64,000 nt of DNA from Gemmatimonadetes bacterium T265 (GTDB lineage Bacteria; Gemmatimonadota; Gemmatimonadetes; Gemmatimonadales; Gemmatimonadaceae): NCBI GenBank assembly GCA_019973575.1, contig BPUI01000001.1, positions 2,306,342 to 2,370,341 of the forward strand, written 5' to 3'. A program made the position numbers and the translations under genes. Below are positions 42,062 to 50,887 of the stretch, one piece after another. The stretch's first letter is position 1, and every line of letters begins with the position of its first letter. The notes beneath the pieces were generated by a model, which worked only from the letters and a program-made list of their open reading frames with translations, was not told where the DNA came from and made no database searches.

Positions 42062-43945
42062 ATGTCCAACGCGCCACCGCCGACGCTGCCCGACGGGCCG
42101 CCGCCCGCGCACGTCCTCACGCCCGACCCCGCCGCCCACGCCTACCCGCGCCCGCAGCTCGTGCGCGCGGAGTGGACCTCGCTCAACGGCACGTGGGAGT
42201 TCGCCCTCGACCGCGCCGCCGCCTTCGGGCGCGCCGACGAGGTCGTCTGGGACCGCACGATCGTCGTCCCGTTCGCCCCCGAGACCGCGGCGAGCGGCGT
42301 CGACGACCCCGGGTTCTACCGCCGCTGCTGGTACCGCCGCACCTTCGACGCGCCCGCCCTCGCAGCCGGCGAGCGACTCCTGCTCCACTTCGGCGCCGTC
42401 GACTACGAGGCGGCGGTCTGGGTGAACGGCGTCCAGGTCACCCGGCACGAAGGGGGCTACACGCCGTTCTCGGCCGACATCACCGACGCGCTCCGGGCCG
42501 ACGGACCGCAGCACGTCGTCGTCTGCGCCGACGACGACGCGCAGGACCTCGCGAAGCCGCGCGGGAAGCAGGACTGGCTGCTGCACCCGCACTCGATCTG
42601 GTACCCGCGCACGACGGGCATCTGGCAGACCGTGTGGCTGGAGCGCGTGCCGGCGACGCGCATGGCGGGCTTCCGCTGGTCGTCCAGCCTCGAACGGTGG
42701 GAGGTCGGCATCGCGGCGCGCATCGAGGGCCCGCGCGCCGCCGACGGCCTGCGCGTCGCGGTCCGCCTTACCGCGCGGGGCGAGACGCTCGCCGACGACA
42801 CCTACCTCGTTACCGCGGGCGAGATCCACCGCCGCATCGCGCTCTCCGACCCCGGGATCGACGACTACCGCAACGCCCTCCTCTGGCGCCCCGAGCACCC
42901 GACGCTGATCGACGCCGAGCTGACGCTGCTCGCGCCCGACGGTACGGTGCTCGACCGCGCGACGAGCTACTGCGCGCTGCGGCAGGCGGGCGTGCAGGGC
43001 GACCGCTTCATGCTGAACGGCCGCCCGTACCACCTGCGCCTCGCCCTCGACCAGGGGTACTGGGGCGCGACGGGCCTCACCGCGCCGACCGACGACGCGC
43101 TCCGGCACGACGTGGAGCTCGCCAAGGCAATGGGCTTCAACGGCGTCCGCAAGCACCAGAAGATCGAGGACCCGCGCTACCTCTACTGGGCCGACCGGCT
43201 CGGGCTCCTCGTGTGGGAGGAGATGCCGAGCACCTACCGGTTCACCCGCCGCTCGGTCGAGCGGCTGACGAAGCAGTGGTTCGACGTGATCACGCGCGAC
43301 GCGAGCCACCCGTGCATCGTCGCCTGGGTGCCGTTCAACGAGAGTTGGGGCGTCCCCGACCTGCCGACGACGCCCGCGCAGCGCCACTGGGTGTCGGCGC
43401 TCTACCACCTGACGCGCACGATGGACCACTCGCGTCCGGTCGTCGGCAACGACGGGTGGGAGAGCGTGGCCACCGACATCATCGGCATCCACGACTACGA
43501 CGCCGACCCCGAGCGCCTTCGGCGCCGCTACCGCTCCGACGTCGAGCTGCCGCAGATCTTCGAGCGCGAACGGCCCGGCGGGCGACTGCTCGTGCTCGAA
43601 GGGGTGAACGGCGCGGCGAAGCTGCCCGTCGTGCTCTCCGAGTTCGGCGGCATCGCGCTCTCGCACGACGAGGCGCGGACGTGGGGCTACTCCCGCAGCC
43701 GCAGCATGGAAGAGTTCGAGCGCCGCTACACGGCGCTGCTCGCGGTGGTGAACGGGATCGGGCTGTTTGCCGGGTTCTGCTATACGCAGTTCGCGGACAC
43801 GTACCAGGAGGCGAACGGGCTGGTGACGATGGACCGGGTGCCGAAGTTCGCCCTCGCGGAGATTCGTCGGGCGACGACGGGGGCGCCGGCGGCCGCCGCG
43901 GTCGCCGCGACGGCGCCGGACGCCGGGGTTGCGCCGGGGCCGTAG
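42062..43945 (+). CDS. glycoside hydrolase family 2 protein
   Basis: A 627-aa beta-galactosidase/beta-glucuronidase-like enzyme. An N-terminal jelly-roll sugar-binding domain (SLNGTWEFALD; WYRRTFDAP; WVNGVQVTRHEGGYTPF) precedes the immunoglobulin-like domain and a TIM barrel. The acid/base Glu is E427 in VPFNESWG and the nucleophile is E527 in LSEFGG. No signal peptide is seen, so it may be cytoplasmic. Substrate specificity is not readable. It is divergent from the metalloprotease and followed by an inverted-repeat array. Confidence 0.92.
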   Translation: MSNAPPPTLPDGPPPAHVLTPDPAAHAYPRPQLVRAEWTSLNGTWEFALDRAAAFGRADEVVWDRTIVVPFAPETAASGVDDPGFYRRCWYRRTFDAPALAAGERLLLHFGAVDYEAAVWVNGVQVTRHEGGYTPFSADITDALRADGPQHVVVCADDDAQDLAKPRGKQDWLLHPHSIWYPRTTGIWQTVWLERVPATRMAGFRWSSSLERWEVGIAARIEGPRAADGLRVAVRLTARGETLADDTYLVTAGEIHRRIALSDPGIDDYRNALLWRPEHPTLIDAELTLLAPDGTVLDRATSYCALRQAGVQGDRFMLNGRPYHLRLALDQGYWGATGLTAPTDDALRHDVELAKAMGFNGVRKHQKIEDPRYLYWADRLGLLVWEEMPSTYRFTRRSVERLTKQWFDVITRDASHPCIVAWVPFNESWGVPDLPTTPAQRHWVSALYHLTRTMDHSRPVVGNDGWESVATDIIGIHDYDADPERLRRRYRSDVELPQIFERERPGGRLLVLEGVNGAAKLPVVLSEFGGIALSHDEARTWGYSRSRSMEEFERRYTALLAVVNGIGLFAGFCYTQFADTYQEANGLVTMDRVPKFALAEIRRATTGAPAAAAVAATAPDAGVAPGP

Positions 43946-43992
43946 GGTGGGGTAGGGCAGGGGCCGCGCAGCTGGCGCGGCGGGTGGCACCG

Positions 43993-44155
43993 CGCTGTTG
44001 ATGGGCTGCTGTTGATCGGGCGCTGTTGGTGGGGCGCGGTTGACAAAACGCTGTTGGTCGGGCGGGTCGCTGCCCCGGCCGCTTCGCGGCGGATCGTGGC
44101 CACGACACCGCGTCATCAACAGCGCCCCGTCAACAGCGCCGCATCAACAGCAGCC
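43993..44155. repeat. Array of CTGTTGAT-like units with facing inverted copies
   Basis: Left array: several units of roughly GCTGTTGRTSGGGC (from 43993 to about 44060). Right array: three inverted units (44113-44150). Aligned as arms, 44004-44041 and 44118-44155 match at about 33 of 38 positions. The spacer holds a small hairpin with a TTC loop near 44080-44095. It fills most of the 316-bp gap between the GH2 gene and the hydrolase; no gene is visible. It may be a long terminator hairpin, a protein-binding iteron array or a recombination remnant. Confidence 0.7.
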
Positions 44156-44261
44156 GGTCCACCGCGCCGGATTAACCACGCGGTCCCGCCGCCTCACTCT
44201 CCAGCGCCCCTGCCCCGTCCGCTCCGTCTCCCAGCGCGCGCTTCTTGCCCCACCGTCCCGC

Positions 44262-45050
44262 ATGCCGACCCGCCTAACGCACGACCTCCTCGACGAGCAC
44301 CCGCTCCCCGGCGGCGGGCGCCGGATCGCGCTCCGCTTCGGGCGCGACGGGGACGACGAGCGCGTCCCGGGCCTCCTCCTGTTCCCGGAGGGCGCCGGCG
44401 CCGCCCGCCCCGCGCCCGGCGCGGTGCTCCTCCACGGCTACTCGTCGCGGAAGGAGGACATGGCCGAGCTGGTCGGGCGTGGGCTGCTCCGGCACGGGAT
44501 CGCCTCGCTCGCGATCGACCTGCCGCTGCACGGCGAGCGGCGCGGCGACGTCGACTTTCGCTCCGTGCGCAACCCACTCGCGCTCACCGGCGCCTGGCGG
44601 CGCGCGCTCGCCGACGGCAAGCTCGCCCTCGGCTACCTCGGCGCGCGCCCGGAAATCGACGCCGGCCGCCTCGCGATCACCGGCTACTCGATGGGCAGCT
44701 TCCTCGGCGTGCAGGTCGCAGCGGACTCGCCTGCGGTGCGCGCGCTCGTGCTTGCGGCGGGCGGCGACCTGCCGGCGGGGACGCCGTTCGACCGGCTGAT
44801 CCGGGCCGTCGCCGACCCGCTCAAGGCGGTGCGGCGCTTCGCGCGCCCGCTGCTCATGGTGCACGGCCGGCGCGACGGCACGGTCCGCCCCGAGCAGGCG
44901 CAGCGCCTGTTCGACGCGGCCGGCGAGCCGAAGGAGCTCCGCTGGTACGACGCCGGCCACTACCTGCCCGCGTCGGTGATCGACGACGCGGCGACGTGGC
45001 TCGCCGCGCGGCTGCAGGGCGCGGCGGGCCAGCAGGCGCGGAGTGCATGA
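44262..45050 (+). CDS. alpha/beta hydrolase (dienelactone-hydrolase-like)
   Basis: A 262-aa serine hydrolase. The oxyanion region is LLHGYSSRKED, the nucleophile is in GYSMG, and the acid and His are in HGRRDGTV and DAGHYLP. No signal peptide is seen. The substrate is unknown. ATG 44262 starts just before a CTA-ACG copy of the GTTAGGC word in reverse. Its stop overlaps the amidase ATG (ATGA), so they are translated together and may act in one ester/amide degradation step. Confidence 0.88.
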   Translation: MPTRLTHDLLDEHPLPGGGRRIALRFGRDGDDERVPGLLLFPEGAGAARPAPGAVLLHGYSSRKEDMAELVGRGLLRHGIASLAIDLPLHGERRGDVDFRSVRNPLALTGAWRRALADGKLALGYLGARPEIDAGRLAITGYSMGSFLGVQVAADSPAVRALVLAAGGDLPAGTPFDRLIRAVADPLKAVRRFARPLLMVHGRRDGTVRPEQAQRLFDAAGEPKELRWYDAGHYLPASVIDDAATWLAARLQGAAGQQARSA

Positions 45051-46435
45051 GGGACGTCGGGACCGCAGGCGCCACCGCAACCGAAATCGCGGCCGGCGTC
45101 CGCGCCGGGACGCACGACCCGCGCGACGTTGTACGCGACGCGCTCGCCCGCATCGCCGCGGTCGATGCCGCCGTCGGCGCGTTCGAACGTGTGCGGGTCG
45201 CAGAGGCGACCGCGGAGGCGGCCGCGCTCGCACAGCGCGCGGATCTCGGCACCCTGCCGCTCGCGGGCGTGCCGGTCGCGGTCAAAAACAACCTTCCCGT
45301 GGCGGGCGAGGTCACGGGGAACGGGACGCTCGCCGCCGCGCCGGCCCCGGCCGAGCGCGACCACCCGACCGTCGCGCGGCTGCGGGCGGCGGGGGCCGTC
45401 GTCGTCGGGGTGACGCGCGTGCCGGAGCTCTGCCTGTGGCCGTTCACGGACGGCCCGCGCGGCACGGCCCGCAACCCGTGGGACCGGGCGCGCACGCCGG
45501 GCGGCTCGAGTGGCGGAAGCGCGGCGGCGGTCGCGGCGGGGGCGGTCCCGGTCGCGTTAGGCAACGACGGGCTCGGCTCGATCCGCATCCCGGCCGCGTG
45601 CTGCGGGCTGTTCGGCCTCAAGCCCGGCCGCGGCGTGGTGCCGGCCGAGGTCGGCGCGCACGCCTGGTTCGGCTGGTCGGAGAACGGCCCGCTCGCGACC
45701 ACCGTCGACGACGCCGCGCTCGTCCTCGGCGTGCTCGCCGGGCGCGACGCGCCGTGGCCGGCCGACCCCGCGCCGGGCGGCCCGGGCGCGACGCCGCTCC
45801 GCGTCGCCGTCGCGCTCGGCGCGCCGACCCCTGGCGTGCGCGTCGACCCCGCGTGGCGCGCGGCCGCCGAGCGCGCGGCTGGGGTGCTCGCCGACGCGGG
45901 GCACCGCGTGCGCGCGGCCGCCCCGCCCGCGCCGCTGCGCTTCGCGGCCCGCATCCTCGCCGGGTGGATGGCCGGCGCGGCGGACGACGCGGACGCGCTC
46001 GCGGCGGCGGGGGGCGACCCCGGCCGGCTCGAGGCGCGCACGCGCCGGCACGCCGCGTCCGGGCGCCGGCTGCGCGCGTTAGGTTTCGTGCGCGAGCGCG
46101 ACTACGACGCCTGGCGCGCGCTGCAGCTCCGCTTTTTCGCCGACCACGACCTGCTCGTCACCGCGACGCTCGCGCACGCGCCGCTCCCGGCCGACGGGTG
46201 GGCGGGGCGCGGGTGGCTCGCGACGCTCAAGGCGTCCGTCGACTTCGCGCCGTTCACCGGCGGGTGGAACGTCGCGGGGTTCCCGGCGGCGAGCGTGCCG
46301 TTAGGCGTCGACGCCGCGGGGCTCCCGGTCGCGGCGCAGCTCGTCGCGCCGCCGGGCGGCGAGGGGCGGCTGCTCGCGGCGGCGCGCACGATCGAGCAGG
46401 TCGCGCCGTGGGCACGCACGGCGCCGTCCGCGTGA
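45047..46435 (+). CDS. amidase signature family protein
   Basis: A 462-aa amide hydrolase. The catalytic Ser-cisSer-Lys set is visible: K80 in VAVKNN, the cis-Ser in TPGGSSGGSAAAVAAG (about 155), and the nucleophile S178 in GNDGLGSIRIPAACCG. The substrate could be an aryl or alkyl amide; it is not a clear GatA because no GatB/GatC genes are near. Three TTA-GGY Leu-Gly words occur. It is translationally coupled to the upstream hydrolase and followed by the antitoxin operator. Confidence 0.9.
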   Translation: MRDVGTAGATATEIAAGVRAGTHDPRDVVRDALARIAAVDAAVGAFERVRVAEATAEAAALAQRADLGTLPLAGVPVAVKNNLPVAGEVTGNGTLAAAPAPAERDHPTVARLRAAGAVVVGVTRVPELCLWPFTDGPRGTARNPWDRARTPGGSSGGSAAAVAAGAVPVALGNDGLGSIRIPAACCGLFGLKPGRGVVPAEVGAHAWFGWSENGPLATTVDDAALVLGVLAGRDAPWPADPAPGGPGATPLRVAVALGAPTPGVRVDPAWRAAAERAAGVLADAGHRVRAAAPPAPLRFAARILAGWMAGAADDADALAAAGGDPGRLEARTRRHAASGRRLRALGFVRERDYDAWRALQLRFFADHDLLVTATLAHAPLPADGWAGRGWLATLKASVDFAPFTGGWNVAGFPAASVPLGVDAAGLPVAAQLVAPPGGEGRLLAAARTIEQVAPWARTAPSA

Positions 46436-46438
46436 GAG

Positions 46439-46455
46439 TTGGTCAATTTGACCAA
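46439..46455. promoter_or_regulatory. 17-bp palindromic operator upstream of the toxin-antitoxin genes
   Basis: TTGGTCAA-T-TTGACCAA, a perfect 8+8 dyad, begins 3 bp after the amidase stop and about 50 bp before the antitoxin ATG. It is strikingly AT-rich for this DNA. Antitoxins of this class normally repress their own operon through such a dyad; the right half also resembles a -35 box (TTGACC). Confidence 0.65.
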
Positions 46456-46503
46456 GTCGGACGCGGCGGTTAGCTTCGGCGTTCCGTTCACGCCGGAGTC
46501 ACG

Positions 46504-46863
46504 ATGCCCAAGCACGAGTACCGCCCCAAGAGGCCGTCGCCGCGCTCGCCGCGGGTGAGCGAGCCGACGACGCTCAACCTGTACGAAGCGAAGACGCACC
46601 TCTCGGACCTCGTCGATCGCGCGGCGGCGGGCGAGGAGATCGTGATCGCCAAGGCGGGGACGCCGATGGCGCGGCTGGTCCCGCTGCCCGCGCCCGACAA
46701 GCCGCCACTTCGCAAGCCGGGGCTGCTGAAGGGGAAAATCTGGGTCGCGGACGACTTCGACGACCCACTCCCGCCGGACATCCAGGACGCGCTGGAGGAC
46801 CCGAAGATCTTCCCCGAAGAGTGGGAGCCCTGGCGCCGCCGTGAAGGGGGTGCGGAGGAATGA
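46504..46863 (+). CDS. Phd/YefM-type antitoxin
   Basis: A 119-aa antitoxin. The DNA-binding Phd core is LNLYEAKTHLSDLVDRAAAGEEIVIAKAGTPMARLVP-like (about 24-60), quoted here only by its ends: LNLYEAKTHLSDL and GTPMARLVPL. The acidic, proline-rich C terminus (WVADDFDDPLPPDIQ) should wrap the toxin. It probably represses its operon through the upstream palindrome. Its stop overlaps the toxin ATG. Confidence 0.85.
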   Translation: MPKHEYRPKRPSPRSPRVSEPTTLNLYEAKTHLSDLVDRAAAGEEIVIAKAGTPMARLVPLPAPDKPPLRKPGLLKGKIWVADDFDDPLPPDIQDALEDPKIFPEEWEPWRRREGGAEE

Positions 46864-47267
46864 GCGCCGCACCGCGCCGCGTTCCCCACGACGCGCTGCT
46901 CCTCGACACCCACGTGTTCCTGTGGTGGGCCGACGGCGAGCTGCCGCGCATCTCGCGCGAGGCGCGCGACGCGATCGTGGCCGCGCCGTCGATCTACGTG
47001 AGCCTCGCCTCCGCGTGGGAGCTGACCATCAAGAGTGCGCTCCGGAAGATGCGGCTGAGCGTGTCGTTTTCGTACGCCCTCGACGTCAACAACTTTGGCG
47101 CGCTCCCGATCTCGCTCGCACACATCGAGCGCGTGGCCTCGCTGCCGGCGCACCACCGCGACCCGTTCGACCGCCTGCTGATCGCGCAGGCCGCGCACGA
47201 GGGCCTCACGCTCGTCACGCACGACGACGCGTTCCGCGCGTACCCCGTGCCGGTGCTCTGGACGTGA
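46860..47267 (+). CDS. PIN-domain toxin (VapC-like)
   Basis: A 135-aa predicted ribonuclease toxin. The four acidic residues of PIN domains are seen: D16 in LLLDTHVFLW, E54 in SAWELTIK, D101/D104 in HHRDPFDRLLIAQA and D122/D123 in THDDAF. It is of the type paired with Phd-like antitoxins, and its likely target is a tRNA or rRNA. Overlaps of 4 bp on both sides couple it to the antitoxin upstream and the TonB receptor downstream. Confidence 0.9.
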   Translation: MSAAPRRVPHDALLLDTHVFLWWADGELPRISREARDAIVAAPSIYVSLASAWELTIKSALRKMRLSVSFSYALDVNNFGALPISLAHIERVASLPAHHRDPFDRLLIAQAAHEGLTLVTHDDAFRAYPVPVLWT

Positions 47268-49453
47268 GCGCGCGGGCGGCCGCCGGCCGGTGCCTAACGG
47301 CGACCGCGCTCGCCGCGGGCGCGGCGGGCGCCCAGCCCGCGCGCCCCGACACCGCCCGGCGGGACGTCAGCCGTGACACCGCGCGCCTCGCGCCCGTCAC
47401 GGTCACCGTCACGCGCACGCCGACCGCGCGCGACCGCGCCCCGTGGGCCGTCGACGCGCTCGACGCGCGCGCGGTCCGCGGGGCGCGCCTCACGAACGGC
47501 GTCGCCGACGCGCTCGCGAACGTGCCCGGCGTCTACGCCGCCGACCGCGGCAACTACTCCGTCGACCAGCGCGTCTCGATCCGCGGCTTCGGCGCGCGCG
47601 CCAACTTCGGCCTGCGCGGTGTCAAGGTGCTGCTCGACGGCGTCCCGCAGACGCTGCCCGACGGGCAATCGCAGCTCACGAACGTCGACCTGGCCGACGT
47701 CGGCCGCGTCGAGGTCCTGCGCGGTGCCGCGGCGTCGCTCTACGGCAACGCCTCGGGCGGCGTGCTCGCCTTCACCACCGACCTTACCGCGCCCGCGGCG
47801 GGCGTCGGACTCGGCGGGCGGTTCGAGGACGGCGCGTACGACCGGCGCAAGCTGCAACTCCGCGGCGCGACGCGGGTCGGCGACGGCACGGTGGCCGCGC
47901 TCTCCGTCTCTCGCCTAACGGACGGTAGCTTCCGCCAGCACGCCGACGCCGAGCAGCGGCGGCTCGCGCTCGCGGCGGACCACGCCTTCTCGCCCGCGAC
48001 GACCGGCACCGTCCGCCTCTACCTCGCCGACGACCCGCGCGCGGAGAACCCCGGCGCGCTCACCCCCGCCGAGTACGCCGCGCGCGCCGACTCGGCGGCG
48101 GCGGTCAACATCCTGCGCGGCGCCAACAAGCGCGTCAGTCAACAGCAGCTCGCGCTCGGCCTGCGCCACGTGGGGGACGACGGGGCGCGCGCCGACGTGA
48201 CCGCGTACGGCGTGCTGCGCGACCTCTGGAACCCGCTCGCGACGCCCCCGCCGGGCGCGCCGTCGGGGGCCGCGGGCGCACGCGTCGGCACGCTCACGAC
48301 CATCTACCGCCACGCCGGCGGCGCGCGCGCGTCGGCCGCGAAGCGCCTGCCACTCGCGGCCGATCCCGCCCGCGCGCCGCTGCTCGCCGCCGGCCTGGAG
48401 TGGCAGCAGATGCGCGACCTGCGCCGCAACGCGCGCGCGACCGGCGGCGCGCAAACGACGCCGGCCGACACGCTCCTCCTCGACCAACTCGAGCTCGTCA
48501 GCAACGTCGCGCCCTTCGCCCAACTCACGTGGGCGCCGACCGCACGGCTGCTCGTCGACGCGGGTGCCCGCTACGACCGCGTGCGCTTCGCCGTGCGCGA
48601 CTATTTCCTGCGCGACGGCGTCGACAACAGCGGCGCGCGTACCATGGCCGCGGCCAGCGGGCACGTGGGCGTGAGCGCGGCCGTCGCGACCGCGTTCACG
48701 CCGTACGCCAACGTCTCGACCGACTTCGAGACCCCAACGACCACCGAGCTCCAGGCGCAGCCCAACAACGCCGGCGGCTTCTCCCCCGACCTCGGCCCGC
48801 AGCGCTCGCGCGGGGCCGAGGTCGGCGCGCGCGGCACCGCGCCCGGCGGGTTCCTGCGCTACTCGGCCGCGGTGTTCGGGCTTCACACGCGCGACGCGAT
48901 CGTCCAGTGGCAGGAGGTGAACGGGCGCGCGTACTTCCGCAACGCGGGCCGCACGCGCACGACCGGGGCCGAGTTCGGGCTCGGCGCGCGGGCGCCGCTC
49001 CACGACGTCGCCGACGCGCTCGGGCTCGATGTCGCGTACACGCTTACGCGCGTGCGCTTCGTCGACTACCGGGTGCAGACCGGCAGCGCGACCGCCACGC
49101 TCGACGGGCGCACGCTCCCGGGCGTCCCCGAGCGGTTCGCGCGCGTCGGCCTGCGCGCGCGCCCGTTCGCGGGCACGCTCGCCCCGCTCGCGTTCGAGGC
49201 CGACCACACCTGGGCGTCCGCGCTCTACGGCGACGACCGCAACACGATCCGCGTCGCGGGCTACGGGCGCGGCGTGCTCGACGCGCGCACGCTGTGGGAC
49301 GGCGGACGCCTGCGGCCGTTCGTCGCCGTCCAGAATGCGTTCGACCAGCACTACGTCGGCTCGGTGACCGTGAACGGCGTCGGCGGCCGCGTCCTCGAGC
49401 CCGCGCCGGGGCGCACGGCCTACGTCGGGCTCGCGCTCGACCCCGGCCGCTAG
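47264..49453 (+). CDS. TonB-dependent outer membrane receptor
   Basis: A 729-aa beta-barrel importer of the FecA/siderophore-receptor type. A short signal (LTATALAAGAAGAQ) is followed by a TonB-box-like segment (PVTVTVTRTP) and the plug domain (VDQRVSIRGFGARANFGLRG; VEVLRGAASLYGNASGGV, with one residue of the repeated Ala omitted). The barrel ends in a conserved aromatic-rich last strand (TAYVGLALDPGR). The GTG start overlaps the toxin stop (GTGA), an unexpected arrangement. It probably takes up an iron chelate or other large nutrient; the ligand is unknown. Confidence 0.9.
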   Translation: MSARAAAGRCLTATALAAGAAGAQPARPDTARRDVSRDTARLAPVTVTVTRTPTARDRAPWAVDALDARAVRGARLTNGVADALANVPGVYAADRGNYSVDQRVSIRGFGARANFGLRGVKVLLDGVPQTLPDGQSQLTNVDLADVGRVEVLRGAAASLYGNASGGVLAFTTDLTAPAAGVGLGGRFEDGAYDRRKLQLRGATRVGDGTVAALSVSRLTDGSFRQHADAEQRRLALAADHAFSPATTGTVRLYLADDPRAENPGALTPAEYAARADSAAAVNILRGANKRVSQQQLALGLRHVGDDGARADVTAYGVLRDLWNPLATPPPGAPSGAAGARVGTLTTIYRHAGGARASAAKRLPLAADPARAPLLAAGLEWQQMRDLRRNARATGGAQTTPADTLLLDQLELVSNVAPFAQLTWAPTARLLVDAGARYDRVRFAVRDYFLRDGVDNSGARTMAAASGHVGVSAAVATAFTPYANVSTDFETPTTTELQAQPNNAGGFSPDLGPQRSRGAEVGARGTAPGGFLRYSAAVFGLHTRDAIVQWQEVNGRAYFRNAGRTRTTGAEFGLGARAPLHDVADALGLDVAYTLTRVRFVDYRVQTGSATATLDGRTLPGVPERFARVGLRARPFAGTLAPLAFEADHTWASALYGDDRNTIRVAGYGRGVLDARTLWDGGRLRPFVAVQNAFDQHYVGSVTVNGVGGRVLEPAPGRTAYVGLALDPGR

Positions 49454-49465
49454 CTTCGACGCCCC

Positions 49466-50233
49466 GTGCCCCACGACCTGCTCCTCCTGCTCGCCCATCC
49501 GGACGACGAGAGCTTCTTCATCGCCGGAACGGCGGCGCGCCTCGCAGCAGCCGGCCGGCCCGCGGGGCTCGTCTGCGCCACGCGCGGCCAGGCGGGCGCG
49601 CTCGGGCCGGCGGACGCATCGCCGCTCGCGACCCGCGAGACGATCGGCGCGGTACGCGAGCAGGAGCTGCGCGACGCGTGCGCGGCCGTGCACTTGGACC
49701 TCGTCGCCCTGCTCGACTACGAGGACAGGCAGTTGGGCGAAGCGCACCCGGACGAGATCCGGGCGACGCTCGTCCGCTTGATCCGGGCCGAACGGCCGCG
49801 GGTGGTCGCGACGTTCGACCCGAACGGCGTCACGCGGCACCCGGACCACGTCGCCATCAGCCGGTTCACGGCAGACGCCGTGCCCGCCGCCGCGGACCCG
49901 CGCTGGGCGCCCGAACTCGGCGCCGCGCACCGCGTGCGGCGTGTCGTCTGGCCGTCCCCGGCCGAGCCGTGGACGGAGTGGCGACCCGAGCGCCTCGTCG
50001 CGTTAGGCGGCGTCGATTACGTGGTCGACACCACGGCGCACGCCGCGCAGAAAGAGGCCGCGCTCGCCGCGCACCGCACGCAGCAGGGGAGCGTTCGCCC
50101 GCTCTGGTACGACAAGGCCAACCGGGCGGGCGCCGCGCGCCGGGTATTCGACGTCGAGACGTTCCGCCACGCTTGGGGTGAGCCGCCCCCGCGCGTGCCG
50201 GCGGCGGACGTGTTCGAGGGACTGGACGGCTGA
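49466..50233 (+). CDS. PIG-L family deacetylase (LmbE-like)
   Basis: A 255-aa zinc-dependent N-acetylglucosamine-type deacetylase. The metal site AHPDDE is at about 10-15, and HPDHVAISR gives the third ligand. Such enzymes deacetylate N-acetylglucosaminyl conjugates, as in bacillithiol or mycothiol synthesis, but partner genes are not present here. The start is GTG 49466, 12 bp after the TonB receptor stop, so it belongs to the same transcript. A hairpin follows. Confidence 0.9.
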   Translation: MPHDLLLLLAHPDDESFFIAGTAARLAAAGRPAGLVCATRGQAGALGPADASPLATRETIGAVREQELRDACAAVHLDLVALLDYEDRQLGEAHPDEIRATLVRLIRAERPRVVATFDPNGVTRHPDHVAISRFTADAVPAAADPRWAPELGAAHRVRRVVWPSPAEPWTEWRPERLVALGGVDYVVDTTAHAAQKEAALAAHRTQQGSVRPLWYDKANRAGAARRVFDVETFRHAWGEPPPRVPAADVFEGLDG

Positions 50234-50242
50234 GAAACGGAA

Positions 50243-50269
50243 GCGCCGCGAGTCGTCGACTCGCGGCGC
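50243..50269. terminator. Strong hairpin between convergent genes
   Basis: A 27-nt near-perfect palindrome (11-bp stem, 5-nt loop, 50243-50269) lies 9 bp after the PIG-L stop and 21 bp before the end of the convergent small gene. It is positioned to end both transcripts. Confidence 0.65.
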
Positions 50270-50290
50270 CCCCGGCGGTCGGCGGACGGG

Positions 50291-50608
50291 TTACGCGACG
50301 AGCAGCGTCGCGCCGAAGGTCGGCATCGGCGGCGCGTGCAGCGTGCGCTGCAGGATCGCGCGCGCGGCCTCGTCGCAGCGAGCGCGGACCGCGCCCGCGA
50401 TCTGCAGCGTGCCGTTCCGGCGGGCCGCGAAGTAGTCGACTGCTTCGCGCCGAACCGTCGCCGCGCGCGCGGCCGGCGTGTCGGCGGACAGGCCGTTCGC
50501 GGCAGCCGCTAGGCGCTGCGCAAGAGTGCGGGCGATCGCGTCGGGGAGGGGCCGGTCGTCGGTCGGAAGCGGCAGACCGAAGAGCGTCTGAACAGGTGTG
50601 GCGTACAT
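50291..50608 (-). CDS. small hypothetical protein
   Basis: About 105 aa from ATG 50608. I recognise no family. The protein has the balanced composition of a real gene (helical, with LPDAIARTLAQRLAAAANGLS and REAVDYFAARRNGTLQIAG), unlike the Arg-rich frame extending upstream to 51217. No signal peptide or transmembrane segment is visible. It is flanked by the terminator hairpin on one side and 279 bp of non-coding DNA on the other, in which I see nothing. Confidence 0.5.
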   Translation of the reverse strand: MYATPVQTLFGLPLPTDDRPLPDAIARTLAQRLAAAANGLSADTPAARAATVRREAVDYFAARRNGTLQIAGAVRARCDEAARAILQRTLHAPPMPTFGATLLVA

Positions 50609-50887
50609 CGCAGGTCGGGCAGGGGTGGGCCGAGCGCGCCGTTCTGCTCGGTGAGGCTGCCCTCCCGTAATGCCAGCGCGGTGCCCGCCACGTCTGCCAT
50701 GCGAGCAGCGCGCGGCTGCGCTGCGGAACCGTTCGCCTGTCGAGTCGGCCGGCGGCCCGCCGTTCTGGCGACCGTTTCGAGCGTCGCGGTCCGCGGGTGG
50801 ACCAGAGGCAGGGCGCAGCGGTAAGCTGAGGCGGCGCGCCGCGCGCCGGATCCGCTCAGCCGCGGTCCACCTTCCGACCCGACCGTC

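Noticed and set aside
43993-44155. CRISPR array
   Set aside because: Units are about 13-15 bp, variable, and reverse direction; there are no uniform spacers and no cas genes.
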